A stretch of DNA of 64,000 nt from Rheinheimera sp. 4Y26 (GCF_025245835.1 NZ_JAOBWS010000001.1:620001-684000); one strand, 5' to 3'; positions 16,589 through 25,498 are shown, counted from the stretch's first letter. Translations and numbers: made by a program. Notes: generated from the letters alone by a model not told the origin.

Positions 16589-17559
16589 GCCGGAGTTGTC
16601 GCCGGCATATTGCAACAGCGCAGCAGTTGCCCTTGTTGCCAGGCACGGATATTTTCTGCAGTCTGGTTAATCAGCGCCTGCATCGCCTGACCGCTGGCCC
16701 AGGCCACATGGGGCGACAACAACAAATTGGGCACTGTGGGGTCGAGCAGCGGATGATCGGCTGGGGGCGGTTCCTGCTCCAGTACATCCAGCGCAGCGCC
16801 ACCCAGCTGCTGATTTTTAAGTGCTTTGGCCAGTGCCGCTGAATCAATCAGGCTACCACGGGCGGTGTTCAGCAGCAGAGCCTTGGGTTTCAACCAGCCG
16901 AGGGTGGTGGTGTTGAGCAAATGATGGTTGTCGGCCGTGGCAGGGCAATGCAGCGACAATACATCGGCTTGCTCCAGCGCCTGACGAAAAGACACCCGGC
17001 CTGGCCTGATGTTGCTGGCATCAGGGCGCTCTGCAATCAGCACCTGCATGCCAAAAGCGCGGGCCAGTTCCGCTGTGGCCTGACCCAAACCGCCATAACC
17101 AATCACCGCAAAATTTAACCCCCGCAGCTGCCGGATAGGGTAGTCAAGCAGGCAAAACTGCGGGCTTTTGCTCCAGTCGCCGCGTTCAATCGCCTGATGA
17201 TAAGGCAGTAATTGATTGGTCAGCGCCAGTAATAACGCCATGCAATGTTGTGGCACTGCATCCAGGGCATAATCCCGCGCGTTACAGACGCTGATGCCGG
17301 CCCGGCAGGCGGCGGCAAGGTCAATATTGTTAATACCTGTGGCTGTGACACAAATCAGTTTTAAATCCGGCAAGGCAGCCAGCATTGGCGCATCCAGCAC
17401 CACCTTGTTGACAATAGCCACTGTGGCGCCGGCCAGTCGCCCGGCGAGCTCAGAGCTGTTGCTGTGCGGATAAGATTGCAACTCAAAGCCAGGCTGTTGC
17501 AGTGGCGTCAAATCCACGCCCGGCAGGCTGGCCGCATCGAGGAATACCATTTTGTGCAT
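16585..17559 (-). CDS. D-2-hydroxyacid dehydrogenase (glycerate dehydrogenase-like)
   Basis: About 324 residues, a NAD-dependent D-2-hydroxyacid dehydrogenase of the HprA/glycerate-hydroxypyruvate reductase type. The N-terminal substrate-binding half carries VTATGINNIDL. The dinucleotide motif is VIGYGGLGQATAELARAFG. The catalytic Arg, Glu and His are in LLNTARGSLID, AALDVLEQEPP and LLSPHVAWAS. The acid after strand beta-B is replaced by ERPD, so NADH versus NADPH preference is not obvious. Start 17559 is chosen for family alignment; an upstream start at 17613 would add 18 residues of no homology. It is monocistronic, and its 3' end runs into an 8-bp tandem repeat. Confidence 0.85.
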   Translation of the reverse strand: MHKMVFLDAASLPGVDLTPLQQPGFELQSYPHSNSSELAGRLAGATVAIVNKVVLDAPMLAALPDLKLICVTATGINNIDLAAACRAGISVCNARDYALDAVPQHCMALLLALTNQLLPYHQAIERGDWSKSPQFCLLDYPIRQLRGLNFAVIGYGGLGQATAELARAFGMQVLIAERPDASNIRPGRVSFRQALEQADVLSLHCPATADNHHLLNTTTLGWLKPKALLLNTARGSLIDSAALAKALKNQQLGGAALDVLEQEPPPADHPLLDPTVPNLLLSPHVAWASGQAMQALINQTAENIRAWQQGQLLRCCNMPATTPA

Positions 17560-17671
17560 TTTTGTGTCCGGTAGCAGGAAAATCTTGCTTTTACCAGATG
17601 AAACGCCTATCAATAAAGGAATTTTTCCATTTTTATCCTTTTGCTGAGTTTCAGCCGGTGTGCTGGTGGTT

Positions 17672-18421
17672 ATGAATTCTCTGCCTGGTGGTATCCTTGT
17701 GCTGCTGCGCGCTGCAGTGTTGTTGAGTCTGCTGCTTAGTGGTGTCAGTCAGGCCAAATCTATTGTGGTGGCAGCCGGTGAATGGCAGGGTTATACCCAT
17801 GCGAATGGCTCTGGTTTGTATTTTGATATTTTGCGTGAAGCGTTAAACCAACCTGATTTAAAAATGCATATCAGAGTCAGCAACTGGAAAAGAGCCAAAC
17901 ACAGTTTTCTGGCCGGGCGCGCCGATATCCTCATTTGTGATTATAAAACAGGGCAAAGTGGCTGGTTTTATCCGCGCTGGCATCTGGACTATGATCCCAG
18001 CGTCAAAGTTTTCAGCATGGTGCAGCTAAAAGAGTTGACCGAACTCACCGAACAGCCGGTCGGTTGGTTGCTGGGTTATGATTTTGATCAATACCTGCCG
18101 GTGCCGGTGAAAGCTTATGAAGTGGCCAGTCATGCCGAAGGTTTTCAATTGTTGTCACATGGCAGGTTAAAGGCATTTATCAGTTATCAGACGCATGTGC
18201 CTGCGGTCTTGCAGTCGCAGTTATCCGCCATCGAGTTGCAGCAGGCCAGAGCCATGTATCCGGTGTTCCGCGATGATTTACAGGGCCGGTTGCTGGCCAA
18301 AGCTTATGATGAGGGCATGCTAAGGTTGTATCAGTCGGGCCGGCTGAAAACCTTGTTTAATAACGCGGCTTTGTATCAGCAGGCCCGCTATAGTGAAGCA
18401 GCAGAACAAGCGCCGGACTAA
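17672..18421 (+). CDS. Orphan periplasmic solute-binding-like protein
   Basis: About 249 residues with a signal peptide (LLRAAVLLSLLLSGVSQA). The fold looks like a family-3 extracellular solute-binding domain: IVVAAGEWQGYTHANGSGLYFDILREAL near the N-terminus and FLAGRADILICDYKTG after the first hinge. No permease or ATPase gene is near, so it may be a free ligand sensor or a relative of the sensor domains of signalling proteins rather than a transport component. The ATG at 17672 is preferred, with a GTG 12 bases earlier as the alternative. Its stop overlaps the convergent globin gene by 4 bases. Confidence 0.65.
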   Translation: MNSLPGGILVLLRAAVLLSLLLSGVSQAKSIVVAAGEWQGYTHANGSGLYFDILREALNQPDLKMHIRVSNWKRAKHSFLAGRADILICDYKTGQSGWFYPRWHLDYDPSVKVFSMVQLKELTELTEQPVGWLLGYDFDQYLPVPVKAYEVASHAEGFQLLSHGRLKAFISYQTHVPAVLQSQLSAIELQQARAMYPVFRDDLQGRLLAKAYDEGMLRLYQSGRLKTLFNNAALYQQARYSEAAEQAPD

Positions 18422-18855
18422 CGGTAAACCACGTCTTTATACATAGGCGCCAGTAACGCCAGCAGCTGATTTTGCGCTTTAATATCAATATTTTGCCGCT
18501 GCATCACTGTCATCAGATGGGTCACCAGATTATCAAAGTCGGCCTGACTTATCTGAAAACCGGTATGACTTTCCTGCATAGTTGCGCCCGTGTAAGTGCA
18601 GGGCCCACCGCTGAGCTCACACAACTGCTCGATCAACAAACGGCGAAACCTCGGGATATCAGTATCCTGAAAATGATGCACTATCTGCTGGTCCTGTTCA
18701 ATTTCCAGTAGCAGGCCGTCCACCAGTTGTTCGAGACCGGCCTGTGCGCCGAGCGCCTGATAAAGTTGATCAGTTTTTTGGGGTTGTTGGCTGCAGGCAC
18801 CCAGGCTCAGACATAAAGCCAGCATAACCAGCAGCGTTGTTCGTTTTATTGTCAT
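18418..18855 (-). CDS. Group 1 truncated hemoglobin, predicted lipoprotein
   Basis: A 145-residue protein. Start 18855 gives a lipoprotein signal (LVMLALCLSLGAC, lipobox Cys at about residue 21). An earlier in-frame start would bury it. The mature part matches group 1 truncated globins: QLYQALGAQAGLEQLVDGLL, the FQDTDIPRFRRLLIEQLCEL helix, CTYTGATMQ, and a His in SHTGFQISQADF that sits at the proximal (F8) heme ligand position. It is the last gene of an operon with a DUF3034 protein and a GGDEF-EAL protein, 25 bases after the former. A membrane-anchored periplasmic globin would suit binding O2 or NO, but the ligand is not shown by sequence. Confidence 0.85.
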   Translation of the reverse strand: MTIKRTTLLVMLALCLSLGACSQQPQKTDQLYQALGAQAGLEQLVDGLLLEIEQDQQIVHHFQDTDIPRFRRLLIEQLCELSGGPCTYTGATMQESHTGFQISQADFDNLVTHLMTVMQRQNIDIKAQNQLLALLAPMYKDVVYR

Positions 18856-18880
18856 GGGGTTGTTCCTGTGTGGCTGCGGT

Positions 18881-19705
18881 TTACCATGTGGCTTCCAGTG
18901 CCAGATAATAACCCTGTTGCGCTGAAAAACCGGCAATGCGGCCAAGGTCAACATAACCGCCTACCAGACTAAAGTTTTTATTGATAAACCAGGCGGCAAA
19001 AATATCACGCCAGTGCTGCTCGTCGGCAAAATCAAGCTGATTGGGTTTTTGCCTGAATTCAACCCCGACCGCCAGTTGAGGGGTCAGTAGCACAGCGGCC
19101 GAGCTTTCAAATAACCACTGATAACTGTTGTCGTTCTGGCTACCAAAACCTAATAAGCCAATCTGATTGGCACGGCTGGCACGCAAGGTTGCGTTCAGCA
19201 GCAGATTACGTCCGGCCACAGCAGCAAAATACACTTTGCTGGCGGCCAGATAATAATCAATGTCACTGTCATCCCGGGCGCCAACAGCAGAGGGCAGGGC
19301 AAAGTTACGGTGTTTTTTATACTGAATGCCGGCGCTGAGCTGTGGCATCTTGCTATAAAGCAGCTCACCGGCAATATGGTATTTCAGGCCTATCACGTCT
19401 TGCTGTAAATCACCGCCTAAAGTGTCGAGATCAAACTGCTGTCTGGTATAAGACAGCTCCCACTCATTGTTGTAGCTGGCGGCTACACCATAAGTGTGCA
19501 GGCTGAAATCATCGACACCAACATTATTGTTAAAAGCCAGCACCGACCACTGCTCAGTGCTGGCATAACCATTGATCACGGCCCAGGGCACAATGCCACC
19601 GCCGGCTGCACCTTCAATACTGGTGGCGCCACCTGTGGCGATAATTTTGCTGCCGGCCTGAACCGGCAACGCCAGTGCCAGCAGCCATAATGCGGCATAT
19701 TTCAT
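18881..19705 (-). CDS. DUF3034 family outer-membrane-like protein
   Basis: A 274-residue protein with a signal peptide (MKYAALWLLALALPVQA) and the DUF3034 hallmark KIIATGGATSIEGAAGGGIVPW just after it. The rest is rich in alternating aromatic/polar strands (YTRQQFDLD, QLSAGIQYKKHRNF, NFSLVGGYVDLG) and ends in a C-terminal aromatic residue (LEATW), as beta-barrel outer membrane proteins do. The family function is unknown. Its start codon overlaps the stop of the upstream GGDEF-EAL gene by 4 bases, and it is followed by the globin gene. Confidence 0.8.
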   Translation of the reverse strand: MKYAALWLLALALPVQAGSKIIATGGATSIEGAAGGGIVPWAVINGYASTEQWSVLAFNNNVGVDDFSLHTYGVAASYNNEWELSYTRQQFDLDTLGGDLQQDVIGLKYHIAGELLYSKMPQLSAGIQYKKHRNFALPSAVGARDDSDIDYYLAASKVYFAAVAGRNLLLNATLRASRANQIGLLGFGSQNDNSYQWLFESSAAVLLTPQLAVGVEFRQKPNQLDFADEQHWRDIFAAWFINKNFSLVGGYVDLGRIAGFSAQQGYYLALEATW

Positions 19706-22023
19706 CCGGCATTCTCCTTAAAATAATCCTGGTGCTGTGCAGGGAATTGCAGTAACCATTGATGGAAAGCCTCTGCCGTTAAAGGTTTGGAAAAATAATA
19801 ACCCTGTACTTTATCGACACCGTGTTGCCGCAATTTGGCAAGGCCCGCCTGGTTTTCCAGACCCTCAGCTGTCACCAGCAGGCCAAGGCCATGCGCCAGC
19901 TGAGTGGTGGCTGCCACTATCAGCTCATCATTCTGGTTAAATTCGATATCTTTGACAAAAGCCCGGTCAATTTTTACTTCGTGTACCGGCAGCTGTTTGA
20001 TATAAGCCAGCGACGACTGGCCGGTGCCAAAGTCATCAATCGCCAGTTGAATGCCCATACTACGTAACTGACTTAAAATATCGATCACCTTTTGCGGTTC
20101 CTGCATCACAGCCCCTTCGGTCACTTCCAGTGCCAGCGACCGGGCATTCAGGCCAAATTGTTGCAGTTTAGCCGCCAGCATAGCCGGCAGTTCAGGATTG
20201 GTTAAATCGTTGGCTGACAGGTTAATGGCCACCTGCACCAGCATCTGCTGTTGTTGCCATTGGGCCAGTTGCGCCATTACCTGATCGATCATCCAGTGCG
20301 TCACCAACGCTATCAGGCCTGAGTGTTCAGCCAGACGGATAAATTCATCCGGTGGAATAAAACCGAGTTGCGGGTGTTGCCAGCGGATCAGCGCTTCGGC
20401 GCTGTGGCAGCGTTGTTGTTGCACTTCCACCTTCGGCTGATAGACAACAAACATCTGGCCACTTTGTAACGACAGGGGCAGATCACGCAAGATGGTGAGT
20501 TCGCGCTGATGGCTTTCATCCTGACCACTCTGATACCAGGCCAGATGGCCGGCCTGACGTTTGGCATGCATCATGGCAATATCCACCCGGCGCAGCGCAT
20601 CGCCGGCAGTCACAGTTTGTGTGCTGTCGGGCTGATACAGCGCCAGTGCCAGGGTCAGATTCAGGCTGGAATCCTGCAGTTTATAGTCCAGCGACAGCTG
20701 CTGTGTCAGCTGTTGCAACAACGGTGGAGTGAGTTGACGCTGATGTAATAATAAAAATTCGTCACCACCGAGCCTGGCAATTAACAAAGGTTTTAATAAT
20801 GACGTTTCCAGCCGTCTGGCCAGCTGCTGTAATAACAAGTCGCCATTGTGATAACCAAAGGTATCGTTGATATGTTTAAAGTCTTTGATATTCACCAGCA
20901 GCAACTGCGCTTGTGGCAGTTTTAACAGTTCAGGCAGCTGCAGCTCGGCCAAACTGCGGTTCGCAAGGCCGGTGAGGCCGTCGTGTTGTGACTGATATAA
21001 AATCTGCTGTTCCCTTTTGCTGATATCCAGCTGCATTTTGCCAAGCGTCTGACTGAGCACACCGACTTCACCTTTATGCAGCGCCGGGGCACGGGCTGGT
21101 AAACCCTGACCTATATTGCGGGCAAATTCGGTCAGCTGTTTCAGCGGATGGGTGATGCTGCGGGCTACCACATAAGCCAGCAGCAGGGCCAGCGACAAAC
21201 CCAGGCCAAAAATAATCAACAGCTGAGCGCGAGCCTGCTGATAGTTTTCACGCCAGCGGCTGGTGGCTAAATGCAGATAAGCAAAAAGTTGCTGGGGTTG
21301 ATCAAGCGCCACCGCCTGATTTAAATACTCCGGAAAACTATCGGCAAAAAAACCGCTTTGCATCTGATGGTTGCTGGCAGCAAGCTCGGCCGCCAGTTGC
21401 AGTGGCACTGTGGCTGCCAGTGGCTGCATGTTATCGCCATCGCGGCGTTGAAAACTGATATCAAGTTCAGTGACGCCTTTGATTTGAGAGGCCAGTTGCT
21501 GGTCGAGGGAAAACCCCATGCCCACCCAGGCAATCAGCTGTGGCGCCAGCACAGGCACCATCACCAGCTGATAAGCATCATCACCGAGCAACACTATGTC
21601 GGTATAACCCTGGCGCCCTGTTTGTTTAATTTGCTGAACCAGCGCCTGGATTTGGGACTGGCTGATTTGATTCTGTGTGCTGGCCAGCAGTTCACCCTGG
21701 GGTGACAGCAGCATGCCGACATTGGCATGAATACGATCACCATGGTTTTCCAGCACCGAGCTGATGGTGTCCTGCTCTGAGGTGGCAACAGCGCGGCGAA
21801 AGCCAAAGTCACTGGCGACAATACGCACTGAGGTATTGAGCTGCTCTGAGCGGTTGCTCAATAGTTGCTGAAACACTTTGGTGGCCACCGACAAACTTTG
21901 TTGTGCTTCGCTGTAGTTATCCCTTTTCATCGCGCTTAAAGTGGCGATGGCAATAGCGACTGTCATCAGACTGAGCAGCCCGGTGAGCAGAATAATCAGG
22001 CGAACACGTAAAGAGTCAAACAT
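19702..22023 (-). CDS. Bifunctional diguanylate cyclase/phosphodiesterase (GGDEF-EAL) with periplasmic sensor
   Basis: A 773-residue inner-membrane protein: membrane helix about 6-28, periplasmic sensor about 30-265, second helix about 268-288, a HAMP-like linker, GGDEF domain about 340-500 and EAL domain about 510-760. The cyclase motif is intact (RLGGDEFLLL), preceded by DLTGLANR-type sequence (HDGLTGLANRSLAE). The phosphodiesterase motifs are also intact: SAEALIRWQHP, LEVTEGAV, AIDDFGTGQSSLAYI and VTAEGLEN. Both activities are therefore possible. GAGG sits 5 bases before the ATG at 22023. First gene of the operon with DUF3034 and the globin lipoprotein, suggesting that c-di-GMP signalling is tied to a gas- or envelope-related cue. 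Confidence 0.93.
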   Translation of the reverse strand: MFDSLRVRLIILLTGLLSLMTVAIAIATLSAMKRDNYSEAQQSLSVATKVFQQLLSNRSEQLNTSVRIVASDFGFRRAVATSEQDTISSVLENHGDRIHANVGMLLSPQGELLASTQNQISQSQIQALVQQIKQTGRQGYTDIVLLGDDAYQLVMVPVLAPQLIAWVGMGFSLDQQLASQIKGVTELDISFQRRDGDNMQPLAATVPLQLAAELAASNHQMQSGFFADSFPEYLNQAVALDQPQQLFAYLHLATSRWRENYQQARAQLLIIFGLGLSLALLLAYVVARSITHPLKQLTEFARNIGQGLPARAPALHKGEVGVLSQTLGKMQLDISKREQQILYQSQHDGLTGLANRSLAELQLPELLKLPQAQLLLVNIKDFKHINDTFGYHNGDLLLQQLARRLETSLLKPLLIARLGGDEFLLLHQRQLTPPLLQQLTQQLSLDYKLQDSSLNLTLALALYQPDSTQTVTAGDALRRVDIAMMHAKRQAGHLAWYQSGQDESHQRELTILRDLPLSLQSGQMFVVYQPKVEVQQQRCHSAEALIRWQHPQLGFIPPDEFIRLAEHSGLIALVTHWMIDQVMAQLAQWQQQQMLVQVAINLSANDLTNPELPAMLAAKLQQFGLNARSLALEVTEGAVMQEPQKVIDILSQLRSMGIQLAIDDFGTGQSSLAYIKQLPVHEVKIDRAFVKDIEFNQNDELIVAATTQLAHGLGLLVTAEGLENQAGLAKLRQHGVDKVQGYYFSKPLTAEAFHQWLLQFPAQHQDYFKENAG

Positions 22024-22353
22024 GAGACCTCGTCAGACCGGCTTTTTTGCTGAGGGCGAAGCATAACATAATGGGTACTACATCGAACATCTGAGCTGTA
22101 TCAGTAGCTTAGTGTTAAGTTGTATAACCATAGGCGGTCAGGGCATGGCTTTCAACGCAGGCAGCGGTAAAGCGGCTAAAAAGAACGGGAAATGAAGGTA
22201 AAAAGCGCTCTGCCGCCCCGGCTTTTCCCGATGCTGGTGAAATTTGTGCTGCAATTGCCGGTGGGCAAAGTCTGTGAAGAAAATTCAGTGGTAACAATGC
22301 AAGGATAAAAAAACCGCCCTGAGGCGGTTTTTTATATTGGGGAGAGCTTGCGC
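22024..22353. other. Intergenic region: leader of the GGDEF-EAL operon plus upstream terminator
   Basis: No credible gene. On the minus strand TTGAAA and TATGGT are separated by 17 bases at about 22126-22154, a candidate promoter for the GGDEF-EAL operon with a leader of about 100 bases. Further upstream an inverted repeat (22186-22192 with 22224-22230, 7-bp arms) encloses a GC-rich stretch. It shows no riboswitch consensus that I can identify. The segment nearest 22354 is the terminator of the cohesin-like gene. Confidence 0.4.
22305..22333 (-). terminator. Rho-independent terminator of the nuclease-cohesin operon
   Basis: Stem ACCGCC/GGCGGT (22313-22318 with 22323-22328, loop CTGA) with long A and T flanks, 20 bases past the stop of the cohesin-like gene on the minus strand. 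Confidence 0.85.
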
Positions 22354-22941
22354 TTAACGGCGGCGTAAACGCAGCATCAGCAGCAGGGCTGGCAGCATCA
22401 GCCAGGCAGTCGCTGGTGCTGAAACAGCAGTAGTCTGATCACCAATCTGCGCCTGAGCCAGCTCAGAGCGTACTTCCATATCAATATATGGCGAGCTGGC
22501 TTCATACACCACAGAAGCAGAACCCAGTTGCAGCTTTGCTAAACCATTTTTCAGCGCAGTAAAGCTGATGCTGGCCAGGCGGAAGTTACTACCAGGCTGC
22601 ACTGCTGCTAAGTCGGTCAGATCTTCAGTAGAAAAACCAAAAAACAGTTCCCACAGCGTCAGTTCGCCGTTATCAGCAAAAAAGTCGCGATCACTGCCAA
22701 CAGCAGGGATGCTGAGGAAGTCGCCAAAGCTGACGTTTTGCAGCTGTAACAGGTTGCTGTTAAACAGCAGGCTGGCGTCAAAACCTGTCACCAGATCCTG
22801 AATGTCGCTCAGCCACAGCTCGGCTTTGACAGTGTCACCCACTTCATATTGGTTTTTATCCAGCTGAATGTTGATCACTGTCGCCTGGCTTTGTGCCGCA
22901 AAAAACAGTGCTGCGGCGGCAAATAAAGTTTTAAACATCAT
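22354..22941 (-). CDS. Cohesin-domain protein with PEP-CTERM-like sorting signal
   Basis: A 195-residue exported protein with signal peptide to about residue 20 (AAQSQA). Residues about 22-165 look like a cohesin domain: INIQLDKNQYEVGDTV, GFDASLLFNSNLLQL, and FRLASISFTALKNG, the pattern of cohesin strands that hold dockerins. The end is a PEP-CTERM-like sorting signal (VSAPATAWL, hydrophobic LPALLLMLRL, then RRR) with SAPAT in place of PEPAT. It lies 31 bases behind the nuclease gene that ends in dockerin repeats, with AGGAA before its ATG. Inferred role: membrane or surface anchor that captures dockerin-bearing partners. The domain call rests on pattern, not on a profile search. Confidence 0.75.
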   Translation of the reverse strand: MMFKTLFAAAALFFAAQSQATVINIQLDKNQYEVGDTVKAELWLSDIQDLVTGFDASLLFNSNLLQLQNVSFGDFLSIPAVGSDRDFFADNGELTLWELFFGFSTEDLTDLAAVQPGSNFRLASISFTALKNGLAKLQLGSASVVYEASSPYIDMEVRSELAQAQIGDQTTAVSAPATAWLMLPALLLMLRLRRR

Positions 22942-22972
22942 TTTTTATGGTTCCTGTGAGTAAATCGCACTG

Positions 22973-25498
22973 TTAATAAATGGCGCAACGGGCGTAGGTG
23001 CACAGCGCAGTCATGGCGCGGGCATCCAGCAAGTTCACTTTGCCATCTTTGTTAAAGTCATAAATCAGCGGTAACACAGCGCCGCTACGCAGCAGGTTGT
23101 TAAACAGGCTGATATCTTTGTTGTCGACATCACCGTCTTTATCTAAGTCGGCCGGATTGTCGGTTTTCAGTGCCAGTTCAATTACCACAGGGTCGTGGTC
23201 AGAAGAACGGAACTGGGTTGGCTGGTACAAATCGTTTTGTTGTTGCAGCGTTTTGTTTTCAACGTTGTAGTCGAACAGGATAGGTTCGTCAGCGTTGATG
23301 TGCCATTCAGTGGCATAAGTCACTTGTGATGACAGGTTGCTGCTGGCCAGCGCATGGTCTAAATAACCGCTTTCGCCGCTAAACACATAACCATAACCAT
23401 GGCTGCCCTGATATTTACCCACTAAGTCGATAAAACCATTGCTGACAAAAGCGTGGATTGGATCTTCTTTGGCGTAAGAGTTTAAGTCACCAATCACCAG
23501 CACATCTTTATCAGCAGAGCCTGTTGGGTTGGTGGCAAGCCAGGCCATCAGCTCGGTTGCAGCCTGCACCCGGGTGGCGTTCCAGCAGCTCTGACCGTCT
23601 TTCAGGTCGCGGTCCGGATTAGTGCTACCACTTGGACAACCGCCTTTGGATTTAAAGTGGTTGACTGCCAGGGTAAAGACTTCGTTGTTGCTCAGTTGTT
23701 TAAAGCTTTGTACCAGCGGTTGACGGTTGCCATGCGCAAAAACACCACTGCTGGTGGTCACAGCTGCACCCAAAGGTGCTACTTTTGCTGGTTTGTAAAT
23801 CAGGCCAACGGCAATTTCGTCTGTGCCTAACTGAGTTAAACCAGGGACCTGCACAAACTGATACACAGTGCCGCCCATCCGCTGATTCAGTTTGCTGACT
23901 AAATCGACAATAGCGCTGCTGCTGCCATAACCGTCGTTTTCAATTTCCATTAAACCAACCACGTCGGCATCCAGAGCGGCCAGAGCGGCAATCACCTTGT
24001 CAGATTGACGTTCAAATTCGGCGAAAGAACTGGCACCACGCGAGGTTGGGAAACCAGCACCTGCGCCGTCACCGTTAAAATAATTCAGCACGTTAAAACT
24101 GGCGACTTTTAAGGTGCCGGTATTCTTCAGTGGTGCTTGTTCGGTGCGTGGGTTGGTGTTTACCAGTTGTGGCGCGCTCACCGGCAATAAACGCCAGGCG
24201 CTGAAGCTGTAATCCAGGGTGCCACGCAGATTGCTAAAGCTGTCGCCGGTACGTACCGGGTTTTGCATGGTCAGGCCAGGCGCCGGGTAAATAATGTTGG
24301 CCGGGTTTTTACCGTTTTGCAGGTCGTCCAGTACAATTTTATTCCGGCGGTTTTGATCTGCCAGTGCTATTGCTTCAGCGCTGCCCGGGCGATACAGATT
24401 GGTTGGGGTAAATAACCGCTCTGATGCAAGCGTCAGCTCGCCGTAAGTGCCCAGGTTATAAGTATCAACCACGGTCAGGGTCTGACTGAACTCCACCTGC
24501 ATACTTTCCAGGCTTTCCCACTGGGTCAGGTTGCTGACTGGTAAAGTGACGTTTAGTGCAACAACGGTTTCACCAACACCACAATCGAGCAGCGCAGTGC
24601 TGCGTTTGAGTTGGGTTTTAGTGAAAAACTCTTCGACTACACCCTGCACTCTTACTTTCTGGCCAGGTTGCGGGTAGTCAGTGACACCGCTGTTGTAGAT
24701 AAAAATAGCTTCTGAGGTGTTGGCGTCAGCGTCCTGATCGGCCGCTTCTTCCTGCACAAAAAAGCCGTTGGCTGTTGGCAGTACCTGAGTGACTACAGCT
24801 TCCACCACATGGGTTTTGCCCACTTCCGGCGAAACAGCGGTTGCGCCCTGGATCAGGCTGATTTTAGTGGCTGCATCACCGCAGTTGCCAAGGCTTGGCG
24901 TTGGAACCGGCTCTTCCGGCTCTGGTTCAGTACCACCGCCGCTGCCACCGGCATGGCTACCCAGGTTGCTGTAGGTATTGGCGGCAAAACCGTCCCACTC
25001 CAGCGCCGGGTCAAAAGCGTCATCAGCAACATTGTCGCCTTTGCCGATGCTGCTTTTACGCACCAGGGTGGTGTCCAGAGTTTTTACTGCGCTGCCCCAG
25101 GTGGTGCCAGGGTCAACACCAATCTGGCCAATCACATCCAGTAAGGTGGTGCCTTTGTATAAAGCAACGGCATCATCACCGTTAAAGTTGCCTGAGCCTA
25201 AAGTCAGGCTGGCTGACGTTTGTTTGTCTTTCAGTGCCTGCTCTGCACTGGTATCTACCAGCACCAGCACAGACTTAGCGCCTACCTGGCCAGACAAATT
25301 AATGGTTTTGCCGGCAGTAACAGCACCATTGGAAAACACTTTGATGGAATAACCGGATAAATCCAGTGGGGTGTCGGCCGGGTTATAAATTTCCAGCGCT
25401 TTATTGTTTGAGGTGCCTTCGACATATTCCGAAAAAAACGGTTCTGCCTGAAGTGCCGGTGCCAATAACGCCGGCAGCAGGAGCATTTTAATGTTCAT
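22973..25498 (-). CDS. ExeM/NucH-family extracellular endonuclease with C-terminal dockerin
   Basis: An 841-residue secreted nuclease. Order: signal peptide (to about 18), lamin-tail-type domain (about 20-180, FFSEYVEGTSNNKALEIYNP), a Gly/Glu/Pro linker, an OB-fold region (about 205-460), the endonuclease/exonuclease/phosphatase domain (about 465-780), then two calcium-loop repeats of a type I dockerin (DLDKDGDVDNKD and DFNKDGKVNLLDAR). Catalytic motifs visible are VASFNVLNYF, GLMEIENDGYG, VNHFKSKGGC, VIGDLNSYAKEDP and RSSDHDPVV. Family members degrade extracellular DNA for nutrition or biofilm remodelling. A paralogue without lamin-tail and dockerin lies at 55385-57160. The next gene encodes a cohesin-like protein. 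Confidence 0.92.
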   Translation of the reverse strand: MNIKMLLLPALLAPALQAEPFFSEYVEGTSNNKALEIYNPADTPLDLSGYSIKVFSNGAVTAGKTINLSGQVGAKSVLVLVDTSAEQALKDKQTSASLTLGSGNFNGDDAVALYKGTTLLDVIGQIGVDPGTTWGSAVKTLDTTLVRKSSIGKGDNVADDAFDPALEWDGFAANTYSNLGSHAGGSGGGTEPEPEEPVPTPSLGNCGDAATKISLIQGATAVSPEVGKTHVVEAVVTQVLPTANGFFVQEEAADQDADANTSEAIFIYNSGVTDYPQPGQKVRVQGVVEEFFTKTQLKRSTALLDCGVGETVVALNVTLPVSNLTQWESLESMQVEFSQTLTVVDTYNLGTYGELTLASERLFTPTNLYRPGSAEAIALADQNRRNKIVLDDLQNGKNPANIIYPAPGLTMQNPVRTGDSFSNLRGTLDYSFSAWRLLPVSAPQLVNTNPRTEQAPLKNTGTLKVASFNVLNYFNGDGAGAGFPTSRGASSFAEFERQSDKVIAALAALDADVVGLMEIENDGYGSSSAIVDLVSKLNQRMGGTVYQFVQVPGLTQLGTDEIAVGLIYKPAKVAPLGAAVTTSSGVFAHGNRQPLVQSFKQLSNNEVFTLAVNHFKSKGGCPSGSTNPDRDLKDGQSCWNATRVQAATELMAWLATNPTGSADKDVLVIGDLNSYAKEDPIHAFVSNGFIDLVGKYQGSHGYGYVFSGESGYLDHALASSNLSSQVTYATEWHINADEPILFDYNVENKTLQQQNDLYQPTQFRSSDHDPVVIELALKTDNPADLDKDGDVDNKDISLFNNLLRSGAVLPLIYDFNKDGKVNLLDARAMTALCTYARCAIY

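Noticed and set aside
22115-22297. 60-residue minus-strand open frame in the leader of the GGDEF-EAL gene
   Set aside because: No ribosome-binding site and no protein-like features; overlaps an inverted repeat.
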